Below, in pieces: positions 7,226 through 14,721 of a stretch of DNA of 34,083 bases. Location: contig URCS01000020.1 in NCBI GenBank assembly GCA_900546455.1, forward strand, positions 1-34,083, written 5' to 3'. Below the pieces are notes generated by a model, which was not told the origin of the DNA, ran no database searches, and saw nothing but the letters and a program-made list of their open reading frames with translations. Each line of letters opens with the position of its first letter. The stretch's first letter is position 1. The stretch comes from an uncultured Collinsella sp. (GTDB lineage Bacteria > Actinomycetota > Coriobacteriia > Coriobacteriales > Coriobacteriaceae). Position numbers and translations under genes: made by a program.

Positions 7226-9126
7226 TTGAGTGTCGGGGCGTTTCCTTTAGCTATGACGGTGCCGTGCCGGCGCTCGACGGCGTCGATCTAAACATCGAGG
7301 ACGGCGAGTTTTTCTGCATCCTCGGTGGTAATGGGTCGGGCAAGTCGACGTTTGCCAAGCATCTGAATGCACTGTTGCAGCCCGATGCGGGCACGGTGCG
7401 TATCAACGGTATGGATGCGTCCGACCTCGAGCTGGTCTATGACATTCGTTCGACCGCGGGCATGGTATTCCAGAATCCCGATGATCAGCTGGTGGCAACG
7501 CTTGTCGAAGATGACGTTGCGTTCGGTCCCGAAAACCTTGGCGTGCCATCGGCGCAAATTGCGCAGCGCGTACGCGAGGCGCTGAAGGGCGTGGGCCTGG
7601 TGGGCTTTGAGCGCCACGAGACCCATGCGCTTTCGGGTGGTCAAAAGCAACGCGTGGCGCTTGCCGGCGTGCTCGCCATGGAGCCGCGCGTGCTCATTTT
7701 GGATGAGGCCTCCTCGATGCTCGATCCGCGCGGACGCAAGGGTCTTATGAAAGCGTGCCGCGCACTTCACGATCGTGGCATGACTATCGTGATGATTACG
7801 CACTTTATGGAGGAGGCCGCCGAGGCCGATCGTGTCGCGGTGTTTCGGGCGGGGCACGTTGCCATGCTCGGTACGCCCGAGGAAATCTTGACGCGGGCGG
7901 ATGAGCTTGCGCAGCTCAACCTGGATATGCCGGCGTCGTGCTGCCTAGGTAGGGCACTTCGTGCGAAGGGCGTGCCCGTTTGCGCGCAGGTGCGTGAGGC
8001 GGATATGGTCGCCGAGATTGCGCAGGCTTATGCCGAGCGGAGTGGGGCAGGCACCGCGGGGCAGTCTTCCGCATCCCAGTTGGAAATCGCTGACGGCACT
8101 GTTCCGGTAGACAACGAGGGCAACGCGTCGGAGCCCGTCATAGAGCTATCCCATGTTTCGTACAGTTATTCGCTCAGTCCGCGCGAGCGCCGCCGCTGGC
8201 ATAAGCGCTCGGCCACTGCGGGCAAATCGAGCAAACAGGCTCTCTGGGGAAACGACCCCAGCAGTCCGTGGGCACTGCGCGATGTATCGCTGACGGTGCG
8301 TCGCGGCGAGTTCCTGGGCTTGGCAGGTCATACTGGTTCGGGTAAGTCGACGCTGGTCCAGCATCTCAACGGTTTGATTCGCCCCCAGGAGGGATCCGTT
8401 CGCGCGCTGGGGCTCGATCTGTCAAACAAGAAAGACGCCGCCGCGGTTAAGGCCAAGGTCGGCGTGGTGTTTCAATATCCTGAGCGTCAGCTGTTTGCCG
8501 AAACCGTGGCGCAGGACGTGGCGTTTGGTCCGCACAACCTTGGCTTGCCGCAAGATGAAGTCGACCGTCGTGTCGAGTCATCGCTCTCGCGCGTGGGCCT
8601 CGACCTTTCCACGGTCGGCGACAAGAGTCCCTTTGAGCTTTCGGGCGGTCAGCAACGGCGTGTGGCATTCGCCGGCGTGCTCGCCATGGAGCCCGAAGTC
8701 CTGGTGCTCGATGAACCCATGGCGGGGCTCGATCCGGCTGCGCGCAGGGATTTCCTAGGGCTCATCGGTCGACTCCATCGCGAGGGCCTGACCGTTGTCA
8801 TGGTTTCGCACAGCATGGATGACTTGGCCAATTGCTGCGACCGTATCGTCGTAATGAACGAAGGTGCGGTGTTTGCCGAGGGAACCCCCGCGCAGGTGTT
8901 TGCGCATGCCGATGAGCTCAAGTCGATCGGCTTGGGCGTTCCCGCCGCCCAGCGTATGGCGCTGGCGCTTACGGAGGCGGGCGTGCCGCTGCGTCGCGGC
9001 GGGCTCTATACGGTTGAGTCGCTGGCAGACGAGTTGGTGGACCTGCTAATCGGTCGCTCGGGCGGTTCTTCTAACGTCTCGGACATTGCTAAATCCAAGA
9101 CGGTCGCGCGAGAGGAGGGCTGCTGA
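7222..9126 (+). CDS. ECF transporter ATPase, two ATPase domains fused (EcfA1-EcfA2)
   Basis: A 634-residue cytoplasmic protein with two complete ABC ATPase domains that would power the RibU/EcfT complex as an intramolecular heterodimer. Domain 1 has Walker A GGNGSGKST (about residues 34-42), signature LSGGQKQRVALAG and Walker B VLILDEASSMLDP. Domain 2 has Walker A GHTGSGKST (about 369-377), signature LSGGQQRRVAFAG (from 473) and Walker B VLVLDEPMAGLDP. Between the first strand and Walker A of domain 2 is a basic insertion of about 35 residues (SPRERRRWHKR...). Most ECF systems encode the two ATPases as separate genes. It overlaps ribU by 4 nt and ecfT by 1 nt, so all three are one operon. Both domains look catalytically intact. 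Confidence 0.95.
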   Translation: MIECRGVSFSYDGAVPALDGVDLNIEDGEFFCILGGNGSGKSTFAKHLNALLQPDAGTVRINGMDASDLELVYDIRSTAGMVFQNPDDQLVATLVEDDVAFGPENLGVPSAQIAQRVREALKGVGLVGFERHETHALSGGQKQRVALAGVLAMEPRVLILDEASSMLDPRGRKGLMKACRALHDRGMTIVMITHFMEEAAEADRVAVFRAGHVAMLGTPEEILTRADELAQLNLDMPASCCLGRALRAKGVPVCAQVREADMVAEIAQAYAERSGAGTAGQSSASQLEIADGTVPVDNEGNASEPVIELSHVSYSYSLSPRERRRWHKRSATAGKSSKQALWGNDPSSPWALRDVSLTVRRGEFLGLAGHTGSGKSTLVQHLNGLIRPQEGSVRALGLDLSNKKDAAAVKAKVGVVFQYPERQLFAETVAQDVAFGPHNLGLPQDEVDRRVESSLSRVGLDLSTVGDKSPFELSGGQQRRVAFAGVLAMEPEVLVLDEPMAGLDPAARRDFLGLIGRLHREGLTVVMVSHSMDDLANCCDRIVVMNEGAVFAEGTPAQVFAHADELKSIGLGVPAAQRMALALTEAGVPLRRGGLYTVESLADELVDLLIGRSGGSSNVSDIAKSKTVAREEGC

Positions 9127-9926
9127 TGGAGGCGTTTTCGTTTGGCAGCTACTATCCCGGCGATAGTGCAATCCACCGCCTGGACCCGCGAACCAAGTTG
9201 CTCTTGGGCTTTGTGTTTCTGATCACGACGCTCACGGTCAGTGGCTTCCGCGGACTGGCCCCGGTCGCAATTTTCGTTGTGCTGACCTATGCCGTGTCTC
9301 GGGTGCCGGTTCGTCGCGTTCTGTCGTCGATGGCGCCGCTGCTGGCAATCGTCGTCGTGGTCGCGGTGCTCAACTTGTTTACCGATCAGAGTGGGCGCAT
9401 CCTGTGGCAGCTCGGCTTTCTGCAGATAAGCGAGGGCTCACTGCGTTCTGCCGCCTTTATGGCGTGTCGCCTGACGTTGATGATGGCCGGTATGAGCGCC
9501 ATTACACTCACCACGCCGACGCTCGACCTCACCGCGGGCTTTGAGCGCCTGCTCGCGCCGCTTGCGCGTGTGGGACTTCCTGCGCACGAGCTCGGCATGA
9601 TCATGGGTATCGCGCTACGCTTTATGCCGCAGTTTGCCACTGAGATGAAGCAGACGGCCGATGCACAGGCAAGCCGCGGTGCGCGCGTGACGGGCGGTCC
9701 GCTCGGTGGCGTACGCATGCTCGGCAGTGTGGCGATCCCGCTGTTCACCGGCGTGTTCCGCCATGCCGAGACGCTGTCTGCTGCCATGGATGCACGCTGC
9801 TATCATGGCGAGCAGGGCCGCACGCGCCTGCATGCGCTTACGTTTGGCCGCGGCGATGCGTTGGCGGCGGTGGTGACGGCGTTGCTGCTCATCTGCGTCA
9901 TCGTCATCAACCTTCAACTTGTTTAG
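9126..9926 (+). CDS. ecfT: ECF transporter transmembrane subunit EcfT
   Basis: A 266-residue membrane protein linking the ATPases to the S-component. The N-terminal SAIHRLDPRTKLLLG is diagnostic of EcfT/CbiQ, followed by several hydrophobic helices. The two cytoplasmic coupling-helix motifs are present: ADAQASRGA (about residues 178-186) and AMDARCYHGE (about 219-228), each with the arginine-glycine pattern that contacts the ATPases. The start overlaps the ATPase stop (TGATG). With a riboswitch-controlled ribU at the head of the operon, this module may be dedicated to riboflavin, although ECF modules can also be shared with other S-components encoded elsewhere. Confidence 0.93.
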   Translation: MEAFSFGSYYPGDSAIHRLDPRTKLLLGFVFLITTLTVSGFRGLAPVAIFVVLTYAVSRVPVRRVLSSMAPLLAIVVVVAVLNLFTDQSGRILWQLGFLQISEGSLRSAAFMACRLTLMMAGMSAITLTTPTLDLTAGFERLLAPLARVGLPAHELGMIMGIALRFMPQFATEMKQTADAQASRGARVTGGPLGGVRMLGSVAIPLFTGVFRHAETLSAAMDARCYHGEQGRTRLHALTFGRGDALAAVVTALLLICVIVINLQLV

Positions 9927-9956
9927 GCGCGATTCGAGCGCAAGAAAGGGGTCCCT

Positions 9957-10403
9957 ATGACCGACAACGACCGCACGGCTCAGCTTGAGCGCGCCTGTTC
10001 GTATCTCAGGCGCATTCCGGCGTGGTATCTGGCCACGACCGATGTGGCCGACGGACATCAGCCCCGCGTGAGACCGTTTTCGTTTGCCATGGTCGATGAC
10101 GGTAAGTTGTGGTTTTGCACATCGCGCGACAAGGATGTGTGGGCGGAGCTGAGTGCGAATCCCAAGTTTGAGCTCTCGGGCTGGAAGCCGGGGGAATGTT
10201 GGATCGTATTGACCGGCGAAGCCGCACTTGAGGACGACGCAGTTGCGAGCGACAAGGTGCGTCAAGCGGGCTTTAAGCACATGGTGGGCATTGGCGAGGA
10301 ACACGAGAGTGCCAACGACGGCCGCCTTGCTTTCTTTTCGGTCCGCAATATTGCCGCGCGCTTCTGTGATATCGACGGCAGCGAGGAGCGCCTGGAGCTC
10401 TAG
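9957..10403 (+). CDS. Pyridoxamine 5'-phosphate oxidase-like FMN-binding split-barrel protein (copy 1)
   Basis: A 148-residue small flavoprotein-type fold. LRRIPAWYLATTDVADGHQPRVRPFSFAMVDDGKLWFCTSRDKDVWAEL is the usual split beta-barrel start of the PNPOx-like family, which binds FMN or related cofactors (F420 or heme in some branches). The reaction is unknown; homologues in gut anaerobes are mostly annotated only by family. It lies 30 nt behind ecfT with a GAAAGGGG ribosome site and no terminator between, so it is probably cotranscribed with the riboflavin transporter. It is a paralogue of the next gene, sharing the IPAWYLAT / VRPFSFA / DGKLWF / KDVW pattern. Confidence 0.85.
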   Translation: MTDNDRTAQLERACSYLRRIPAWYLATTDVADGHQPRVRPFSFAMVDDGKLWFCTSRDKDVWAELSANPKFELSGWKPGECWIVLTGEAALEDDAVASDKVRQAGFKHMVGIGEEHESANDGRLAFFSVRNIAARFCDIDGSEERLEL

Positions 10404-10447
10404 CTCGCACAAACCAGGTTCCCAAACTAACTAGTACAGGAGGAAAC

Positions 10448-10858
10448 GTGGACGGATTGAATACGGTGTTGGAGTATCTGACGTCGGTGCCGGCATGGTA
10501 TTTGGCGACGAGCGTTGACGGACAGCCTCATGTGCGTCCGTTTTCGTTTGCGCAGATCCAGGATGGCAAGCTGTGGTTTGTAACAGCGCGCACCAAAGAT
10601 GTGTGGCAAGAGCTGCTGCAAAACCAGCGCTTTGAGGCCACGAGTTGGTGGCCGGGCCATGGCTGGCTTATCTTGCGCGGGCGTGCCGGCTTGGATGACC
10701 GGGCTTTAGACGAAATGCGCGAAGCCGGGTGGAAGCATCTAGAGCACCTGGGCGAGCACTATGAGGGGCCTAACGACCCCACGCTCGTCTTCTTTAGCGT
10801 CGAGGATCCCGAGGCTTTTATCTGCAATCACGACGAATGGGTGCCGGTCGAGCTCTAG
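10448..10858 (+). CDS. Pyridoxamine 5'-phosphate oxidase-like FMN-binding split-barrel protein (copy 2)
   Basis: A 136-residue tandem paralogue of the preceding gene. TSVPAWYLATSVDGQPHVRPFSFAQIQDGKLWFVTARTKDVWQEL aligns segment by segment with copy 1, and both continue with a W-rich stretch (here TSWWPGHGWLILRG). The gene starts with GTG, chosen because a strong AGGAGGAA ribosome site ends 4 nt before it. It is the last gene before a strong hairpin at 10896, so it likely closes the riboflavin operon. The duplication argues for two related flavin-dependent activities, function unknown. Confidence 0.85.
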   Translation: MDGLNTVLEYLTSVPAWYLATSVDGQPHVRPFSFAQIQDGKLWFVTARTKDVWQELLQNQRFEATSWWPGHGWLILRGRAGLDDRALDEMREAGWKHLEHLGEHYEGPNDPTLVFFSVEDPEAFICNHDEWVPVEL

Positions 10859-10895
10859 CCGGCTGGCTCATCCTAACAACTTGGTTTTCGCATGG

Positions 10896-10949
10896 GCGGG
10901 CCCCGTATTGCCCGGTGCCGTTAGGAGCGCCGGTCAATACGGGGCCCGC
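10896..10949. terminator. Strong GC hairpin ending the flavin operon
   Basis: GCGGGCCCCGTATTG (10896-10910) pairs perfectly with 10935-10949, and CCGG pairs with CCGG inside. Only CCATTT follows, so the T-run is poor. Position between operons supports a terminator or transcript-end hairpin. Confidence 0.65.
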
Positions 10950-10992
10950 TCCATTTGTCAATTCCTTCAAGCGAATGTGTCGGGAATGTTTC

Positions 10993-11031
10993 AATGCATG
11001 AATATGCAAGCCATTTACGTATTCATGCATC
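10993..11031 (+). promoter_or_regulatory. Tandem ARG box (ArgR operator) upstream of argC
   Basis: Two imperfect palindromes are visible: TGCATGAATATGCA (10995-11008) and TACGTATTCATGCA (11016-11029). Taken as 18-bp boxes (10993-11010 and 11014-11031) they are separated by 3 bp, with centres 21 bp apart, which is the spacing used by hexameric ArgR on paired ARG boxes. They also form a larger inverted repeat (10994-11004 with 11020-11030). The site lies about 90 bp before argC. No argR gene is in the window, so the repressor would be encoded elsewhere. Confidence 0.75.
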
Positions 11032-11115
11032 TTTTGGTGCTAAAGTTTCAACCCACTTCATAACGGCCGCTGCGAAATGCGCATCGGTGCATAAATCGCA
11101 GACAAGGAGTCTGAT

Positions 11116-12186
11116 ATGTCTTTGAAGGTTGGAATCGTCGGCGCGGCTGGATATGCCGGAGCCGAGCTCATTCGCCTCGTGCTCGGTCATCCCGAGTTTG
11201 AACTTGTTGCCATTACGTCCAACGCCGATGCCGGCCAGCCGCTGTCCGCGGTGTATCCGAGCTTTGCTGGCGTGAGCGATCTGGTTTTCACCACGCATGA
11301 CGCCCCCGAGCTTAAATCCTGCGACGCCGTCTTCTTGGCCGTGCCGCACACGGCTGCCATGGCACAGGTGCCCGCACTGCTTGCATCTGGCGTGTCCTGC
11401 TTCGATCTTTCGGCCGATTACCGTCTGAGCGACGCGTCTGTCTTTGAGGCATGGTATGCCGTCGAGCACACGAGCCCCGAGTTGCTCAAGACCCGCGCTT
11501 TCGGCCTGCCCGAGCTGTTCTGCCAGGACTTGGAGACCGCCGCATCCGATTATGCCGCCGGAAAGCCCGTGTTGGTCGCCTGCGCCGGCTGCTATCCCAC
11601 CGCAACGAGCCTTGCAGCCGCTCCTGCCGTGCGTGCGGGCTGGGTGGCCGAGAGCGGTCCCGTGATCGTTGACGCTATCAGCGGCGTGACGGGTGCCGGC
11701 AAGTCCTGTAACGCCCGCACCCATTTTTGCAGCGCGGACGAGAACCTGGAAGCCTATGGCGTGGGCAAGCATCGTCATACGCCCGAGATCGAGCAGATAC
11801 TCGGCCTGGCCGACCGCATCGTCTTCACCCCGCACTTGGCACCGCTCAAGCGCGGCCTGCTTTCCACGGTGACGATGCCGCTCGCGCCGCAGGCTCTCGA
11901 CGCGCTGGTTCTTGAGGATGTCGTCGACCATTACAAGAAGTTTTACGCCGGTCGCACCTTTGTGCGCGTGCTCGATGCCGGCCAGCAGCCCAAGACGGCT
12001 TCGGTCGTCGGTACCAATGCCGCCCAGATTGGCCTTGCGCTCAACAAGCGTGCAGGCGTGCTGGTGGCGACGGGCGCCATCGACAATTTGTGCAAGGGTG
12101 CTGCGGGCCAGGCGGTCCAGTGCGCCAACATCGTTTTTGGCTTTGACGAGCGACGAGGCTTGCTCACAGTGGCGTGCCCGGTGTAG
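11116..12186 (+). CDS. argC: N-acetyl-gamma-glutamyl-phosphate reductase
   Basis: The third step of arginine synthesis: NADPH-dependent reduction of N-acetylglutamyl phosphate to the semialdehyde. The 356-residue protein opens with the Rossmann motif GIVGAAGYAGAELIRLV. FDLSADYRL and the catalytic AGCYPTAT, with Cys159 as the thiohemiacetal nucleophile, follow; the family usually has NPG before this cysteine, here CAG. The C-terminal domain has HRHTPEIEQ and FTPHLAPLKRG, conserved in ArgC. AAGGAG precedes the ATG. It is first in an argC-argJ-argB-argD cluster behind a tandem ARG box. A 135-bp gap to argJ contains a T-rich stretch (about 12290-12299) but no clear terminator. Confidence 0.97.
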   Translation: MSLKVGIVGAAGYAGAELIRLVLGHPEFELVAITSNADAGQPLSAVYPSFAGVSDLVFTTHDAPELKSCDAVFLAVPHTAAMAQVPALLASGVSCFDLSADYRLSDASVFEAWYAVEHTSPELLKTRAFGLPELFCQDLETAASDYAAGKPVLVACAGCYPTATSLAAAPAVRAGWVAESGPVIVDAISGVTGAGKSCNARTHFCSADENLEAYGVGKHRHTPEIEQILGLADRIVFTPHLAPLKRGLLSTVTMPLAPQALDALVLEDVVDHYKKFYAGRTFVRVLDAGQQPKTASVVGTNAAQIGLALNKRAGVLVATGAIDNLCKGAAGQAVQCANIVFGFDERRGLLTVACPV

Positions 12187-12321
12187 CACATTCGATTGTT
12201 AGCGATTTGGTAGTCGGGTATCGAGTTGGGCGCCACTTTTAAGCTGGTCTAGTAGTTGCGACCGGTATGGCGTGCCAGCCGATGCCCGCTTTTTTATTTG
12301 ATATAGGGAGTCGTAGGGACG

Positions 12322-13590
12322 ATGAATACCGACCTGATTGATATTAAGATACGCGCCGTCGAGGGTGGCGTTACGGCGGCAGCTGGCTTTAAGGCCGCAG
12401 GCATCCATGCGGGATTCCGGAAGAATCCCGAGCGCTTGGACTATGCGCTCGTCGTGCCCGATAAGCCCTGTCCCGGCGCCGGCGTGTTTACGACCAACCG
12501 CTTTTGCGCGGCGCCCGTGCAGGTGAGCCGTGTCAACCTGGGCGGTGCGGACAAGGGCTATGGCATCATCGCCGGCGTTTCAATCAACTCCGGCAACGCG
12601 AACGCTGCCACGGGCGAGACCGGCCTAGCCTGCGCGCGCGAGACGTGCAACATCGCCTCGCAGGTTATTGGCTGCGAGCCCCAGCAGATCCTGGTTGCCT
12701 CGACGGGTGTGATCGGACAGATTTTGCCGATCGACACGTTTGAGGCAGCCGTCCCGTCCGCCTACGAGGCGCTCTCTGCCCATGGCGGTGCCGATGCGGC
12801 CCGTGCCATCATGACGACCGATACGCATTCCAAGGAGTATGCCGTTCGCTATCGCAGCGAGGCTGCGGGCCATGCGGGCAACGCTTATACGGTGGGCGGT
12901 ATGTGCAAGGGCTCGGGCATGATCATGCCCAACATGGCCACCATGATCGCAGTTATCACCACCGATGCCCCCGTCGAGCCTGCGGCACTTCATGCCCTGC
13001 TGCTCTCGACCGTCAAGCAGACCTTTAACAAGGTAACGGTCGATTCCGACACCTCGACCAACGACACCTGCATCATGCTTGCCTCCGGCGCCGCTGCCGC
13101 AGATGCCGAGCCTATCGTCGAGGGCTCCGATGCCTTTGACGAGTTGGCATTTGCCGTGCACGAGGTGTGCGAGAGCCTGGCGCGCAATATCGCCGCCGAT
13201 GGTGAGGGCGCATCCAAGCTTGTTACGGTCAACGTTACCGGAGCCGCCAACGACGAGGAAGCTGATATCGCCGCCCGTGCCGTCGCCAACTCGCCGCTCG
13301 TTAAGACCTGCATCGCCGGCCACGACTGCAACTGGGGCCGTGTTGCTATGGCGCTTGGCAAGTGCGGCGTGAAGTTTAATCAGGAAGACGTTTCCATCGA
13401 CATGATGGGCATGCCTGTCTGTCGCGACGGTCTGACTGTTCCCTTTGACGAGGACGAGGCTCTACGACGTTTCGAGGCGCCCGAGATCGTGATCTCGGCC
13501 GACCTGGGCGCAGGCGACGCGGCAACGACTGTGTGGACCTGCGACCTCACGCATGAATACATCTCCATCAACGGCGACTACCGTTCCTAG
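12322..13590 (+). CDS. argJ: Bifunctional glutamate N-acetyltransferase / ornithine acetyltransferase
   Basis: ArgJ transfers the acetyl group from N-acetylornithine back to glutamate, closing the acetyl cycle; some members also make N-acetylglutamate from acetyl-CoA. The 422-residue precursor self-cleaves at the conserved KGSGMIMPNMATM motif. Thr207 would become the N-terminal nucleophile of the beta subunit. N-terminal GVFTTNRFCAAPV and INSGNANAATG and C-terminal CNWGRVAMALG are also diagnostic. The ATG has AGGGA just upstream. ArgJ in the cluster implies the cyclic pathway, so argE is not expected to be needed. Whether the enzyme is mono- or bifunctional cannot be read from sequence. Confidence 0.97.
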   Translation: MNTDLIDIKIRAVEGGVTAAAGFKAAGIHAGFRKNPERLDYALVVPDKPCPGAGVFTTNRFCAAPVQVSRVNLGGADKGYGIIAGVSINSGNANAATGETGLACARETCNIASQVIGCEPQQILVASTGVIGQILPIDTFEAAVPSAYEALSAHGGADAARAIMTTDTHSKEYAVRYRSEAAGHAGNAYTVGGMCKGSGMIMPNMATMIAVITTDAPVEPAALHALLLSTVKQTFNKVTVDSDTSTNDTCIMLASGAAAADAEPIVEGSDAFDELAFAVHEVCESLARNIAADGEGASKLVTVNVTGAANDEEADIAARAVANSPLVKTCIAGHDCNWGRVAMALGKCGVKFNQEDVSIDMMGMPVCRDGLTVPFDEDEALRRFEAPEIVISADLGAGDAATTVWTCDLTHEYISINGDYRS

Positions 13591-13671
13591 ATTCCAGGCA
13601 TGCTGCGCATCTTGCCGCGATTGCGGACGGCGGAGTACGGCGCGATAACGATACGAAAGACGAGGCAGATT

Positions 13672-14652
13672 ATGAAATTCGCACGCGATTGTCGTTCGAG
13701 CGAATCCAACGAAGCAACCGCGCAGCTGCTGTTCGAAGCGCTGCCGTGGATTAAGAACCTGACCGGCAAGACGGTTGTTATCAAATATGGCGGAGCCGCC
13801 ATGGTTGATGAGCAGCTGCGCCGCGACGTGATGAGCGACATCGTTTTGCTCAAGATCATCGGTATGCGTCCCGTCATCGTGCACGGCGGCGGCAAGGCTA
13901 TCAACGAGGCGCTCAGCCACTACGACATCCCCGTCGAGTTTAAGAACGGCCAGCGCGTGACTACGCCTGCCACCATGGACATCGTGCGCGAGGTACTGGG
14001 CGGCAAGGTCAATCAGGAGCTGGTCGCGGCGCTCAACCACCACGGCAACCTGGCCGTGGGCGTGTCGGGCAGCGATGCCGGCACGCTCATCGCCGAGCCG
14101 CTCGACCCCGAGCTCGGTCGCGTGGGCAAAGTGACGCACGTCAACACCGACTATATCGAGCGCTTACTCGATAGCGAGTACATCCCCGTCATCGCTACCG
14201 TCGCGGCGGGGGAGGACGGCGGTTTCTTCAACATCAACGCCGACACCGCCGCCGGTGCCGTTGCCGCGGCGCTCCACGCGCATAAGGCGATCTTTTTGAC
14301 CGATGTCGATGGCCTGTACAAGGACTTTAGCGACAAGGACTCGCTTATCTCCAACCTAACGCTCGACGAGGTTAACGAAATGCTCTACGGCGGCGAGGTC
14401 GATAAGGGCATGATTCCCAAGCTGCGCGCGGCCGTCGATGCGCTTACCGGCGGCGTATTTCGTGCCCACATCATTAACGGTACTACGCCGCATTCGCTGC
14501 TCCTGGAGCTGCTGACCGATGCCGGCGTCGGCACCGTGATCCATTCCACCGAGACGGCTTACGAGTTCGATACGCATCCGCATCCGCTTTCGACGTTTGC
14601 TGCGCGTCTGACCGAAAACCTTGACGAGGTCGAGAAGCTTCAGACGGTCTAG
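13672..14652 (+). CDS. argB: Acetylglutamate kinase
   Basis: Phosphorylates N-acetylglutamate with ATP, the second step and commonly the arginine-inhibited one. The 326-residue protein has the amino-acid-kinase N-terminus TVVIKYGGAAM, then MRPVIVHGGGKAINEAL, NINADTAAGAVAAAL and LTDVDGLYKDF, followed by GGVDKGMIPKL-like GEVDKGMIPKLRAAVDAL. The frame opens earlier at 13600, but ATG 13672 has a GAGG site at good distance and gives the normal N-terminus. A charged N-terminal helix of about 25 residues precedes the kinase core. In arginine-sensitive hexameric kinases such a helix mediates ring assembly, so feedback inhibition is plausible but unproven here. Confidence 0.96.
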   Translation: MKFARDCRSSESNEATAQLLFEALPWIKNLTGKTVVIKYGGAAMVDEQLRRDVMSDIVLLKIIGMRPVIVHGGGKAINEALSHYDIPVEFKNGQRVTTPATMDIVREVLGGKVNQELVAALNHHGNLAVGVSGSDAGTLIAEPLDPELGRVGKVTHVNTDYIERLLDSEYIPVIATVAAGEDGGFFNINADTAAGAVAAALHAHKAIFLTDVDGLYKDFSDKDSLISNLTLDEVNEMLYGGEVDKGMIPKLRAAVDALTGGVFRAHIINGTTPHSLLLELLTDAGVGTVIHSTETAYEFDTHPHPLSTFAARLTENLDEVEKLQTV

Positions 14653-14721
14653 CTGACCCGCAGCCGCCCCATTCCTGCACCCATAGCCCCGCGCCGTCTG
14701 GCGCCCAACGAAAGGCATCCC

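Noticed and set aside
12187..12321. Attenuator or terminator between argC and argJ
   Set aside because: There is a T-rich run near 12290, but I could not find a stable stem directly before it; only a bulged 7-bp pairing (GGCGCCA with TGGCGTGCC) is possible.
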